Assembly: GCF_013368755.1 (NCBI RefSeq)
Contig: NC_049561.1
Location: 1,922,001 to 1,986,000, forward strand
Direction: 5' to 3'
DNA length: 64,000 nucleotides
Origin: Talaromyces rugulosus
Lineage: Eukaryota > Ascomycota > Eurotiomycetes > Eurotiales > Trichocomaceae
The notes under the pieces are model-generated. The model worked only from the letters and a program-made list of their open reading frames with translations, did no database searches and was not told where the DNA came from. Below, piece by piece: positions 51,705 through 63,032 of this stretch (positions are counted from its first letter, which is position 1; every line of letters starts with the position of its first letter). Made by a program: the position numbers and the translations under genes.

Positions 51705-54700
51705 CTTGCTGGCCGAAGTCGGTGCAAAGGCCGATCACTCCAGATAGATACCAGGACAGCGTGAGTGTTAAAAAAAGACTAGACTCTACTGCTAATGGTA
51801 TTTGAAAGATCAGTTGGTGAAGGTATAACGGAGAGACTAAAAGCAATAGTCCGGCGAAGTTCAAAACCAAAAAGGGCCCCCGGGCGTGTACAAGTTCTTA
51901 AGTACGTGGGTAAGTGTCTTTCCTCCGGGGCCCGGGCTGGTCCCCTCTTGGGAGCGGTGCGCATTAGCTGGTTTGAGGATCCCGTTTGAGTGTGATGGAA
52001 GCGGTTTCGCATCTTGCAAGGCTTGCATTGGCAGGGCGACAGGACTAAGACGCTACGACGACAAACCAGTCAGTGAGCGCAGGACACCGAAATTCCTGCG
52101 ACAACCCTGCCGGCGGCAGTAGACTTGCTGTCGTTGGCCACCGCATTTTGTCGAATCGGTGGGGGCCTGAGAAAAGCCAGCACCCGTTGGGCGACGACGT
52201 CGAGAATCTGCACTCGATACGACTTGAGCGCGGCACAGACGACGCTGAGAGGACGAGCAAAAACGCTAATGCGGGGACAATCAGGTCGGCACGCATTGAC
52301 AGGCTGTGAGTGTTAGTTGAGGTCTGCTTAAGCGCCACGCTAAGGAATCCCCAAAGATGTGACGAACGGCGCGATTGGCCGTCTGTTCTGAGCCCGTGCA
52401 ACGTCTCTTTTCGGCAGCCACGGCAATTAATATGACTAGATAGGGCTAATTATAGCTATTTTACGCCTGCTTTTATCCATAAATAGTCCCATAGCACACC
52501 ATTAACCTGCTTCCCGCCACCACAAATGCTACCATTCACAGCAATTATATCCTAATCAGGTAGCTGATCTGCTCTAGTGACGTGACATTACATGGTTAAT
52601 ATCTGAGCACTTAATTAATAATGTCTTTAGCACAAAGCTCGCGGAATCTAAGCCATCTCCTAATCCGCGTTGCTATGCGTTCATAAACGGTGGTCAATAC
52701 ATACACTAATGCTAGAGTGGTCCATCACCCGCTACTATCGACGTAGAAACTTTAAGCTACCGGTGCCACCGGCTGTCACATCCCCAATGCAACCTCGACA
52801 TTGTTGGCCAAAATGTTGTTCTTGACTTCCTGTGTGTTGGTTGGTACCTTCGTCACCAATATCTGACCTTGAGCAATGGTTGAGCATTTGGGAATAATGT
52901 AAACCAATAGAGCCCTCTCTCACGCCAACGCTCAAGCTTTGATTATTATTGTGTTGGGAAGTCGCTTCACATGTTGTGATAGGATGGCGTGTGACGCCAA
53001 GTAGATTATGCCCGAGCCCAAGACAAGCGAGCCTGCCGAGACACAACCCAATCTCGATAAGAGAGTGGCTGGGGTACTTGATCGGCCAATGGTACCTATC
53101 AAATTAAAATCAACTAAGAGAAGTGATTGGTCTTTTTTTCTTTTTTCTTTTTTCCTCTCACAACTTCGACTTGTGACTGCTATGAAATTTTCCGCGAACC
53201 GAAGGTCAACACCGAGCGGCGAGAACAGGGTATACCACATGACTGTCACAGTATGTGGGCACTGGTTCACCGGCCTTCCCACCGCCAGTTAAGTTCTCAC
53301 AGAACCGGGGGCTTTTTTAATAATAATAACAATAATAAAAAATCTCACTTCACCATGTGACTAAGGAACTGGTGTTCCTATGTCAGAGCCGGGCATAGGT
53401 AGATCGGTTAGGGAGAAAAGAAAGCTGGAATGAAAGTGTTGGTGAAATGCATCTTTCGTTGGCGTTATGACTGGTAAAGACGGAGTCAAAAAATTTTTAA
53501 TTTCTTCGCGCGCGCGAGGTCTTTATTGTTCTATTTGACACCTGCATCGTTGTTCTCGGCCCTTGGGCGGCAATAACCATCCCGTGCTATCTTGACCAAC
53601 GATTGCATTCTGGACTGACTTCGTATGGCTTACACCGCTAGATAGTCTGGTGGTCGCATCGGAAATAGGATCAGAAAGTTCTCCGATCTCCGAAAATGCA
53701 TTTTTAGAACAAGCTTCGTTTAGCTGGCAAATTACCCTTGTCAGTTTGTTGCTAATTATGGCTCGCGACTCCAAATTTAGCAACTTATGTTGGTTAGCGG
53801 TATAAAATGCACATGATGAGGTATTTAGTGCTGAGTTATTAATAGCAAATTTGACCTGCATCGAAGAATAATCTGATACTAGTCATGCGATGTGACTTGC
53901 AAGGCAGCCAGGAAAGGCCTCAACCAAACAGAAGCAGTAATTAACCGCCTTGCTAGTGGGCAGCTAAGTGTTACTAATTAAGGGATCATGTCCTGCAGCT
54001 AAGGCTACCTTATCACGTTTCCCCTCTCTTCAGCGGGGCGCACGGAGCACCATGGAACCCTCCCGCTAAGGGACGGGCCTAACGATCCCTGCACGGCAGC
54101 CGCTAATCGAGCGGATGTCCCGAGCGGTCCATCCACTGATATCAACCGCCTGGCCCCACTCTATGCACTAAGTCCTTAGCGGTTGGCCAGTAGCGTCCAA
54201 TCAACCGCCAGGAGACGAAGCTTGGCGCTAACGCTAATATTCACCTCGTCTTTGATTCGCTCGCCTCTATTTCTGGCTGTTCTACTTTCTTCATCATTGG
54301 CCCTTCTGCTGACTCTCTATCCTCTAGAATAATGGACAGGATGATTTGGGGTCATTAAACGAACCCGAATTGGAAATTCCACAGCAAGATTAGGTGAGAT
54401 TAAGGGCCTTCACCTCTACCTCCGTAGAAGTACGTACTACATAGTGGTGCAGACGAGTTTCGGGCTGGGGACCGGGCCGGTCGGTGGATTTGCATTAACC
54501 AAAAGCTTCGGGTGTTGATTGGGTACAGAGTTTGATTACGCCGTGGCCAGAGCTGGCGCAGCGCCGCAAAGGAGAAGCATGTAAACGCCAGAGATGAGTG
54601 TTGGTGATATCGAAGCGGTGGACAAAAACAAACAAAACCCATGGGAAAAGCGGCCTCCTACCGCTGGCTTTCCGAGAATAGAACTTTTGCGGCGCTGCTT

Positions 54701-55461
54701 CTTGGTATTCATTTCGATGTTATTCAATCTAGTCGGCGGCTGCCAAACTGCATCACCAAAGAGTTGCATTGGAACAACACCCGATAATAACAACCAACAA
54801 AACTAATCCGGCCTAAGTGGCTGATCGAGCAAATAGTCTGAAATGTGTTCGTGCATTTTGGGCCAGTGATGAACGTAGCGACGTCAAACCCCCCGTCCTT
54901 TCCGTTCTCCTCCGTACATTAGCGCGGGTTGGTTCCCGCGAAGCTGCTGGGCTAGCGAGTTGGCTAAAACGCTGACTAGCTGGTTAGCCTCTCATCTGCA
55001 TCGTGCACGACCGCCAAATTTAGTGACAATGTTAGTTCGCTGCACCCCTCGTCATGGGTGATCTCGTTGCTGATTTGCCGGCCGCCCCTCAGATGCCCCG
55101 ATGAGGCAGTCCCCCCCACTCGCCCAGCCTTTACAGTTGAAAGATCATCGTCTGCATGATCCGCATGAGCAAAAAATAGAAACCCGTGCCACAGCTCCAA
55201 AGCTCATGTAACTTGCTCTCTTTCGTGCTCCGGAAAGATATGTAAATAACTACTTCGGCTGCCCTTCATCAAACTCTCTACAACCAAGTCGCCTTCAGTC
55301 CATTCTCTCCATCCATCCCAAGCAAAGCCTGCCGGTTCAGCTTTGCCTTTTTGTTCTTTCAAGAGTTAGATACTTCACAGCTGGTACCTGTCTTATCATT
55401 GCCTCGTGTACTCCTTTTTTCCCCCATCTCCCAATACTGTGTTTAAACAGCCTTCGCCAAA
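51705..55461. other. Large intergenic gap
   Basis: About 3.75 kb with no supportable gene. Minus-strand frames at 52735-53046 and 53523-53861 are open but lack recognisable motifs or splice partners. The region has AAT/AAC-type triplet repeats (about 53315-53340), a poly-A/T to CG-alternating junction at 53490-53518, a stretch with repeated GCTAA/TAGCG words (53995-54240), and a pyrimidine-rich promoter for the Zn2Cys6 gene (about 55400-55460). Confidence 0.5.
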
Positions 55462-57623
55462 ATGTCAAACACATCCTTTCATCCTGTTCCTTCTTCCTCA
55501 TCTTCTCCCTCTTCCTCTACTCCTCCTACTTCGGCAACCGCCGCCGGCAAACGGCCTTACAGAAGAACCAGACCGCATACAAGATCACTGTCTGGTACGG
55601 GAACACTTCGTCTACGTCTTTCAGCGCAATTAAATATGCTGACTTTGTACTTAATAGGGTGTTACACATGTCGTCTACGACGCAAGAAATGCGACGAATA
55701 CCATCCTTTCTGTCGCAATTGCTCCAGCCTCTCGGTGCCATGCGAATACGAGAGACCGGTGTGGTGGTCAAGTACCAACCAACGGAAAATGCACAAGGAG
55801 AGCGTCAAAGAAAAGATCAAGCAAACTAAACTTGAAGAGAAGAGCAGGATTCTAGCAGGTATGATGGCTCTGGATTGGGAGCACTGCTGATACTCGTGCT
55901 GACTTTTATTCTTCTTTTGTTAGGCCAGAATCGCCGACACAATTTCGCCTTGCCTTCACCAGCACTCAACGCCGACTTCAGCCGTCCTTTCGTTACCGAA
56001 AGCGGCGATCAATTTGGATCCCAGTTGCCAACTCCTAGTGTTCCGCCTCAATTGGCCAATTATGAGGTCGACGTTAGGACAGACCACCAGTTGTTTGTTA
56101 ACGACGTTCCAGCTCGCCATGACACGTCTTTCTCAACTTTCAACACCTTTGCGCCGCCTGATTTTCCTCCAACTCTTCCTTCTTTCCCCCAACACGAGTT
56201 GTTCCCTCAGCTAGTGGAAGCCGGACCCTCGAACGCAGGATACACTCTTGGTACTTATGCGCCACCCGAGCCACATCCGACCTTGTTGATGCAAATGTCA
56301 ATCCCCGTTGAAGATGCAGATCGCCCATTGCTGGGTCACTTTGTCGATAACGTCTTGCGGCAGATCTTCCCGATCCTTGAGGTTAATCAGAAAGGCCTCG
56401 AACGCGCCCAAGCCATTCTTCATTCTCTAGAGTCAAACAAGTCTTACCTGCACTGCTGTCTGAGCGTAGCAGCGACTCACTTGAAGACATCCGTGGGCAT
56501 GGTCGGCGACGATGTTGACCATAATATCATGAAGCACCGATTCGAAGCAGTGACGCAACTTTGTCAGGCACTCAAAGAGGACAAGGAACATGAGCAAATA
56601 CTTGAGGCAACTCTCGCCATGATCTTGTTTCAGTGCGCCGTTGGTGCTGTCGACGAATATCTCCCCGACGTTGCCTGGAGTGACCATTTCCATGCTGCAG
56701 TCAACTTGGTGAACAAACTAGAGCTCCCAAGCACTTTCGTTCAGAGAAATACCACATTTGTGCAACCGCCATTCAATATGACCTTGACTTCCTGGATCGA
56801 TATCCTGGGTGCTACTATGCTTGGAAGAACACCTAAATATGCTCACGCCTATCGTTCAAACCATCTGAGTGGCACCCCTGCTGGTCTCCGCGAACTGATG
56901 GGCTGTGATGATCGCGTGATGTATCTGATTTCCGAGATCGCTTGCCTTGATGCATTGAAGTCTGAAGGGGTCATTGATGACTTGGCAGTCTGCTCCCATG
57001 TGACCGCCTTGGGATCCCAACTAGAATATACCGAGCCCTTTGATCATGAGCTTGAGCATCCTTACTCTCCTTTTAGCGGAATTCGGCCGGATCAGCTCAC
57101 CAAGAATATCACCACCATTTACCGATTCGCCGCTCGCATATACCTTTGCAGTCTTGTTCCCGGGTTTGATCGCACTCAATCAAGCAATGTGAATTTGGTG
57201 GAGGCTGTTACAAATGCCCTTCAGTTCATCCCCAGTGGCCCTGATGGCTTCGACAGATCCCTTGTTTGGCCACTGCTTATTACGGGTGCACACTCAACGC
57301 CTCACTGCTCATTTAGGCAAGTCCTGCATAATCGTACCACTGAGATGGGCGAGGAGTCCGAGTTTGGTAGTTATGGTCGCATGCTCCGCGTACTCGAGGA
57401 GGTTTGGCGACTTTCGGATGACTCGTCCAGCGCCAATGAATCTTTGACGTCACCCACATATCCCGTCGACTATCCCGTCGACTATCATGGCAATCTATTT
57501 CCTCCAACAGGCATCGTTCCTCCCACAGGTCTAGTATCCCCGGAAGGGATGCCTGGAAGGAGAGGAGCCGTACATTGGCGAGATGTCATGATCCAAAATG
57601 GGTGGAAATATCTTTTGATATAA
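55462..57623 (+). CDS. Zn(II)2Cys6 transcription factor
   Basis: Three exons, 55462-55594, 55658-55858 and 55924-57623, all GT-AG and in phase (677 residues). After a Ser/Pro-rich leader, the binuclear cluster uses Cys46, 49, 56, 63, 66 and 73 ([20 protein letters not shown]), with spacing CX2CX6CX6CX2CX6C. A basic linker and short coiled region follow ([15 protein letters not shown], about 96-110). From about residue 240 the protein is helical and resembles the fungal-specific transcription factor domain (Fungal_trans_2), including [13 protein letters not shown] and [20 protein letters not shown]. Near the C-terminus is a tandem YPVDYPVDY. The first intron sits just before the zinc cluster. 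Target genes are unknown, and no adjacent metabolic genes suggest a cluster regulator. Confidence 0.88.
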
Positions 57624-58324
57624 GTGTTTGTTTGAGTATCTCGAACATACCATCCAATCATTATCCGAGCTTTCTCTCGTTGAACGAGAGGCTTTTGGCT
57701 TCTTTTTGCCGGTACAAAGAGAAGCCTCCACAATTGATGCAGGACGTCAATTTAATAATAATAACCAACGGCCTAATTTCAGGGGCACATGCTCTCTAAT
57801 GAGGCAGTCCGTCTGCATCTTTCTCGGTTAGTCATCACCATCCTAATTCGAGCATAAGGAGATTTTACTGACGGCGAATATAGATGACAGCAAGTTTTTA
57901 TAACAAAGTCCATTTTTCAAACTGCTCAATAATGGCAATTTCTCGGTTTCTTCTCGGTCATCTTTTATGACAGCAAATGTTCTACAGATCAATTTTGAGA
58001 TACCCTCCATTGTTTGCGAGGTGGATTTGTGTCTTTTTGTTTTTCTTCTATTCATTTTCTTTTTTTCCCTTTCATTCCCTTTTCTTGCGCAATGGGCGGT
58101 GTTGGTGATTTTGGAGTAGTGGTTTTTTGATGTATATAAACCTCACAAATGCATTCTCGTTTGCACGTGGGTTTCGTTTCAATGAATTCCGTTCAGATTT
58201 AATGCCTATTATGGATCTTCTATTTCTGTCCTAATTCTCTAGTTTAACAAAACTAGTTTTCTGGATGTTGGACCGGTGACGATGAAATTTTTGTGCCTCC
58301 ATATTTTATGCTACGGTTATATAC
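57624..58324. other. Convergent 3' region
   Basis: 701 bases between the transcription factor and MND1 stops. AT-rich, no gene seen. Confidence 0.55.
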
Positions 58325-59066
58325 TTAGAATTGCAATTCGGGCAAGCCTTCACCTTCCACATATTCCTTTCCACAGCACTGTCTCTTCACCGACTCAATA
58401 AGATCACGGTCTCCGCAGGCAATTGTACTAAGATACTGCTCCATAATGTAGATGTTGTCAGTCCACATGGCTGTATCTGCTTTCCACGTAACGATGTCCC
58501 CTGTTTTCTTTTTGATGCCCGCAGCACCACCGGACTCGAGAGCGTTCTGCTTTGCTTCGAGCACCTTTACTTCTTCGTCCAGAGTAAACTTCTGGTTCGT
58601 CAAATTTTTCCGTTCAGCAGCTTTCGCAGCAACGATAGCAGGATCATCACCCCCGCTATCATTGTTCAATGAGGCCTCCTTTTCGCGTATTTCAGCTTCT
58701 AGCTGGTCTGTGGTTTTCGTCAATCGCTCCATATCCCGAACGAGCTTCTCCTTTGCGTTCTCGCGCTCTCGTTGCTCATCGCTGGGGAAGCTCCAGTACC
58801 AATTGACACTGCCGATCTTCTCCACACGTATCTTGTTGTCGTCTAGTAACCCTTGTATGTATTCTTTGACTTGAATTCCGTTGATCGAGGCGACGGGTGG
58901 CAGAGACTTTTCGAGGTCTTTAAGGGTATGACAAATGCGAGTTGAGCGTATGTAATCCAGTATTAGTTGACATTTTGTTTCGGGCGAAATGGACTTGTTC
59001 CTTGGGGCCTGTAATGACTTTTTTTTAAGTAACATCCCCTAGCATTTTCGGTCGTAAACAAACCAT
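58325..59066 (-). CDS. mnd1: Meiotic nuclear division protein MND1
   Basis: Two exons, 59064-59066 (the ATG alone) and 58325-59008. The donor GTTTGT is directly after ATG and the acceptor is TTACAG, giving M-APRNKSISPETKCQLIL. The product is 228 residues. An N-terminal winged-helix region (CHTLKDLEKSLPPVASINGI, VKEYIQGLLDDNKIRVEKIG, NWYWSFPSDEQ) is followed by a long coiled coil (about 80-165) and a C-terminal helical cap. This matches MND1 in order and length. MND1 pairs with HOP2 and stimulates Dmc1/Rad51 strand invasion in meiotic recombination. The gene suggests a retained meiotic toolkit but does not prove a sexual cycle. Without splicing, the frame would start in intron sequence (MLLKKKSLQ), which does not fit the family. 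Confidence 0.9.
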
Positions 59067-59270
59067 TTTGTAGTTGCACTATTTCTGTGGTGCAATTAAA
59101 GGCAATCGTTAAGACGAAATTGCCGATCATCAGACGATCTTCAAGAACAGGCGAAGTTGTCACAAGGTTGCAAGTTCCCGTGAGACGCGGAGAGACAAGA
59201 CGGAGACCAGAAAGGGAAGGAGCCACCCCGCGAACCGTACAGGGAAGGCACGACTAGTCAACTTCCTCGA

Positions 59271-60094
59271 TCAGTCATCGCTGGTCTGCATCGCTTCCAC
59301 GTCTCTGTCTGTTGCTGTAGCCTCAGATACAAAGCTACCCAAACGAGCTCTTTTCTTATTCCTTTTGGCTTTCCTCCGTGACGAAGCGGTGCTTTCCTCT
59401 GCGCTGGATACGCCAGAGGCACCCACGCTTCGAACAGAATTGGATCGCTTTCTGACTCTGCTTCCAGTAGACAGGCAGCTGGCAACGCTTTCCAAGTCGG
59501 AATCATCCTCGCCATCACGTTCTACCAGAACCAAATCACCGGTTTCGCCCAATGAATGGTTGGCCAGTTCTTCTAGCAGAATACCCATTGCAATCAACGC
59601 TGTTTCGTCCATACTGGCAAAGTCGTTGCTCCCACAATTATCGACAGCGTTCGCATAGAAATGGCTCGAATAGGAGTGAATAGCTTCGAGCATATCCGAC
59701 TCGGGTAACCGAGCATCGGAGCTCACGAAATCGACATCATTCGAATCAAATCCTTCGTCTTCCGTATCTTCAGGCTGATCTTTGCTGTACAGGAAGTTTC
59801 TCGACGATAACGGGGCATTACTCGAAGACAGATGATGTCTCCAGCGAGAGGCATATGGGCGACCGATAAATCTATTATTGTTTATTCTTCCTGGTCCTGT
59901 CAGACGTGTCTATTTCACACAAATGCTTGATTGCGACACTCACCAGCAAAAGAATCTTGTAAAGTTGCCCCCCTTCCACGATGCAAGCTTTTTGACTCAT
60001 CGTCTGTGCCTTCTCCTGAAATTCGGTCCTTTGATGAGGTGGGTGGCTGAAGAAATGCATTCTGGCTTAATGCCAAAGACCTGCCAAAAGACAT
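59271..60094 (-). CDS. rrn10: RNA polymerase I UAF subunit RRN10-like
   Basis: Two exons, 59944-60094 and 59271-59896. The GTGAGT donor and CTGACAG acceptor join DSFAG-PGRINNNRF in phase (258 residues). The recognisable core (about 118-162) has MLEAIHSYSSHFYANAV followed by MDETALIAMGILLEELA. It resembles the Rrn10 core, in which a helix with HYYAT-like spacing precedes an FDETSLITLGLLIEKW-type segment. Rrn10 is a small subunit of the upstream activation factor that, with Rrn5, Rrn9, Uaf30 and histones H3/H4, activates rDNA transcription. The C-terminal third is Ser-rich, with the basic RRKAKRNKKRARLG as a likely nuclear signal. The assignment rests on one short motif block. It starts about 190 bases from the divergent CSA gene, and its stop lies about 200 bases from the MND1 start codon on the same strand. 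Confidence 0.72.
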
Positions 60095-60284
60095 GACGAT
60101 CTTGTACCATGGTCTCGTTCACAATGTTGTTTCCTGCTGTGTATTTTCCTTATCGCAACACCTCGGTGATGATAAGAAATGTGGCGGAAAATCTATATTC
60201 CGACTCACATATCAATGCCGAATGCGATGCGACTTTCGTCCACCCAGTTAGAAGACCAAGGTTATCTCCATATTCTGCTGATGC
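60095..60284. promoter_or_regulatory. Compact divergent promoter, rrn10 / CSA gene
   Basis: Only 190 bases separate the two divergent start codons, the tightest divergent pair in the window. Shared promoter elements are inferred from distance alone. Confidence 0.45.
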
Positions 60285-61836
60285 ATGAATTCATTTCTTT
60301 TGAACAGAGCCCAAGGCTCTATCAAACCTCTAGATTTTCATGTGGCTCAAACGTCTCATTTGGTGCGACTTATTGAGCCCTCCCCAAGACTTCGGTTCAT
60401 CAGCACGGTTGCGTCGAGCGGAAACCATGAAGAGCCTCCCTTCGATCATGGGTTGAACGACGAAGTTGTCGCTCATAAAGCGGGCGTGAATGTTCTTGCT
60501 ATCGATCAGTATGGTGGGCGATAGTGTGTGCTCCTCATATCTATATTGTGGCCATAGACTTACAGGTTGAATGGTAGTATGGTATCGGGTGGTGCTGATC
60601 CATCACTTCACTTCTGGGATCTTGAAAGTCGAGGTTCAGAGCTTGATTTTCTCTATAGACCTATTGCATCTATTGACAGGTATACTTCTTGTTTTGCCTT
60701 GATATTACAAGGCGACTGACTTTCAAAGAGCATCGCATGAATCCGTCCACACGCGCGCAATAACATCGATATCGTTTTACCCATTTGATCCAACCCCGTC
60801 AACAGTATTGTCAACATCACGCGACAATACCCTTAAACTTTCGGCCATCGCGCCAGGAGAGATCGTACCTGCACACACATTTCATTTGCACGCCACGCCG
60901 TATTCCCATTCGCTTTCATCACATCCAGCGTCAACACTGCTAACTGCAGTCGGCACCTCGGACAGATCGGTTCGTCTTCTCGACTTGCGCAGCGGTTTGG
61001 CAACTCATACCCTCCCCGGGCACGATGCAGCTGTCTTATCGGTGGCTTGGGCACCGCACAAACCTCATATCCTCGCATCGGCGTCCGCGGATAATCGAGT
61101 CTTTATTTTCGACGTTCGCCGAGCTGGTACGAGTTCCGCCATTGCAACCTTGGACATGGATGATTCTGTAGGCGTGGTTACACAAGGTCATTCATCCCGA
61201 TCTAATGCTAGGCATAATACCACCATTCGTCAAGGGCGTGCCCATAATGGTGCTGTGACCGGAGTAAGATGGACTTCGAACGGCAGTCATATAATCACTG
61301 CAGGCCAGGATTCACGACTACGAGTTTGGAATGCAACTACAGGGGCCAATACGCTCGTACACTTTGGGCCCAGACTTCGAAATAGTATGTCTTCGCATCT
61401 AGCTGAAAGGGTGCCACTTATTTTGCCAAACGATCTCATTCAGTCTGGCTGTGAGACTCTTTTATGGCCAAATTTCAACGATCAGGATGACCGCGGTGAA
61501 ATACTTTTGTTAGAGATGCGAGAAGGGACATTTGTTAAACAGTTGAAGGTTCCAGGCTTGATGTCAGCTACACGCCGGCAACAGGTCGGGAAATCGAGTG
61601 CTCTCAGTGCCGGAAGAATCAACGCTTTAGCTTGGCGGGGCAACGGAGGATCTGGCGAGGGTCTGGAACTTTTCTCTGCCCATGGTGATGGGACTATTCG
61701 CACTTGGGTGTCACGCGTCCCTGAAGAAGGGCTAGACCAGGAGGAAGAAAACGAACTGGAGGATAGGAAGCGCAAACGCGACGTACTCGAAGAGATCTAT
61801 CAAGGCCTCACAAGTTCTTCTGTGACCTTTACATAA
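60285..61836 (+). CDS. RAD28: CSA/ERCC8 (Rad28) WD40 repair protein
   Basis: Three exons, 60285-60523, 60578-60679 and 60729-61836 (482 residues). The first junction (GTGTGT donor, GGTAG acceptor) restores GGRYMVSGGADPSLHFWDLE, closely parallel to the EGRYMLSGGSDG segment of human CSA. The start MNSFLLNRAQGSIKPL also parallels the CSA N-terminal helix. WD blades include ITSISFYPFDPTPSTVLSTS, LLTAVGTSDRSVRLLDLRSG, ILASASADNRVFIFDVRRAG and GVRWTSNGSHIITAGQDSRL, followed by the family signature NATTGANTLVHFGP. CSA is the substrate receptor of a CRL4 ubiquitin ligase in transcription-coupled nucleotide excision repair. The C-terminus is Glu/Lys-rich (EEENELEDRKRKRDVLEE). The alternative acceptor at the more obvious TTACAG puts a stop codon in frame, so it was not used. 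Confidence 0.9.
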
Positions 61837-61966
61837 CTTAGTGCGGTTCTCAACACCAATATTTCGGACTGCATTCCACTAAGCTACATATATATACGCA
61901 CGCTTTTCATATTCTGGTGACAAAAAATGAATCTCATTGTTTCGCCTTTGCCCCTATTCAGTCCAT

Positions 61967-62401
61967 TTAAGCCCTCTGTTCAGGCTCTCCTACCAGCTGA
62001 CCATCTTCGGGATTTTCTCCGACAAACTTGTCGTATGCGCTTCGGGTCTTTGCTGCATGCTTGATATTACGCAAGCTGCCCTTAGCGCCGGGGTCATTGG
62101 TTTGAGACTGCACCCTTTTGGTTTCAATGTCGGCCGGCAAAGAATCCCCAGTGGCGGTCATAACCTCTCCGGTTTGTGCTACGTCGCGGGTGCTTCGTGG
62201 CATATCGGTGGCGTTATCTGCAGCTATAGGCACTGTAGGCAGTCCAAGTCCATCATAGCTAAAACGGGGATCTTCACCCAGTTGGTCTGGGCGCGGTTTC
62301 GAAGGAATCGTATTTTGAAGACCGGCATCGTTGGGCATGGCAGTTCCGGTTGGAGCCATGTCTTCGAGCTTGCCACCGCGATGAGAGTCGTTCCAAGACA
62401 T
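61967..62401 (-). CDS. Small disordered protein of 144 residues
   Basis: Single open frame starting [17 protein letters not shown]. The composition is Asp/Asn/Pro/Gly-rich with almost no bulky hydrophobics, so intrinsic disorder is expected. A basic segment ([20 protein letters not shown]) near the C-terminus is the only part likely to be helical. No signal peptide, membrane span, cysteine pair or catalytic motif. I do not recognise the family. The gene is supported by an uninterrupted frame with even amino-acid use, a clean Met start and its own space between the CSA gene (130 bases from its stop) and an AT-rich flank. It could be a stress-related hydrophilic protein, but that is a guess from composition. 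Confidence 0.55.
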   Translation of the reverse strand: MSWNDSHRGGKLEDMAPTGTAMPNDAGLQNTIPSKPRPDQLGEDPRFSYDGLGLPTVPIAADNATDMPRSTRDVAQTGEVMTATGDSLPADIETKRVQSQTNDPGAKGSLRNIKHAAKTRSAYDKFVGENPEDGQLVGEPEQRA

Positions 62402-63032
62402 TTTTACTGAATGACTTCTAAGGATGACCAGTCTTGGACATGAAAGATAGAATGATCAATTTTTCTTTTCTTCTCGACGTCGATATCTTTTGATGTTTAG
62501 TTTTCCATGGTTTTGAGCAGGCTATATATGGCTCCAGAGTGTTGGGGTTCCGCCCTGATGTCACTCAGATGCAATTATGTGGCGATGACATATTATCTCG
62601 ACGACATCATTCCTGGAGTTGAGCAAGAATAACCGTCGTTCTTTTTATTGAAAATAAAAAGAATATGAATCATCATTTACGAATCATTCAGTATTTGGAC
62701 TTGAGAAAAAAATATCATTGATTAAATTGCACGTGAAAACGATTCTCAAATGAATGGTAGATATATATTGTATTGACAGCCAAGAAATCAACTCCCATCG
62801 AGATGCAAATTCCATTCATGTTTAACGCCAGCGTCGTTCTATTAAAGACTAACCTTCTGTTGGGTATCCACAACGCCGATGCACCCCCGAAACGCAAATA
62901 AATGCCGGCAAAGTGGTATATTCAAGATCCAAAAGTCATCAGACATTCAGATATTCAAAATGCAAGTATGCTAAAAGCAGGGCTCTCGTATATTTGAAAG
63001 TAAATTAAGCAGCCATACAGCGTGTGCCTTGT
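62402..63032. other. Intergenic region, no gene seen
   Basis: 631 bases, AT-rich, between two tandem minus-strand genes. A short frame at 62715-62897 has no support. Confidence 0.5.

Noticed and set aside
52735..53046. Minus-strand frame of 103 residues
   Set aside because: No recognisable domain. An alternative frame over the same DNA looks equally protein-like, so neither is supported.
53523..53861. Minus-strand frame of 112 residues
   Set aside because: Open frame with a Met start but no motif, no family resemblance, and AT-rich flanks with no promoter or splice support.
60524..60566. TTACAG acceptor for the first CSA intron
   Set aside because: Joining there from the available donors puts a stop codon in frame. 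The later GGTAG acceptor restores the GGRYMVSGGAD segment shared with the family.
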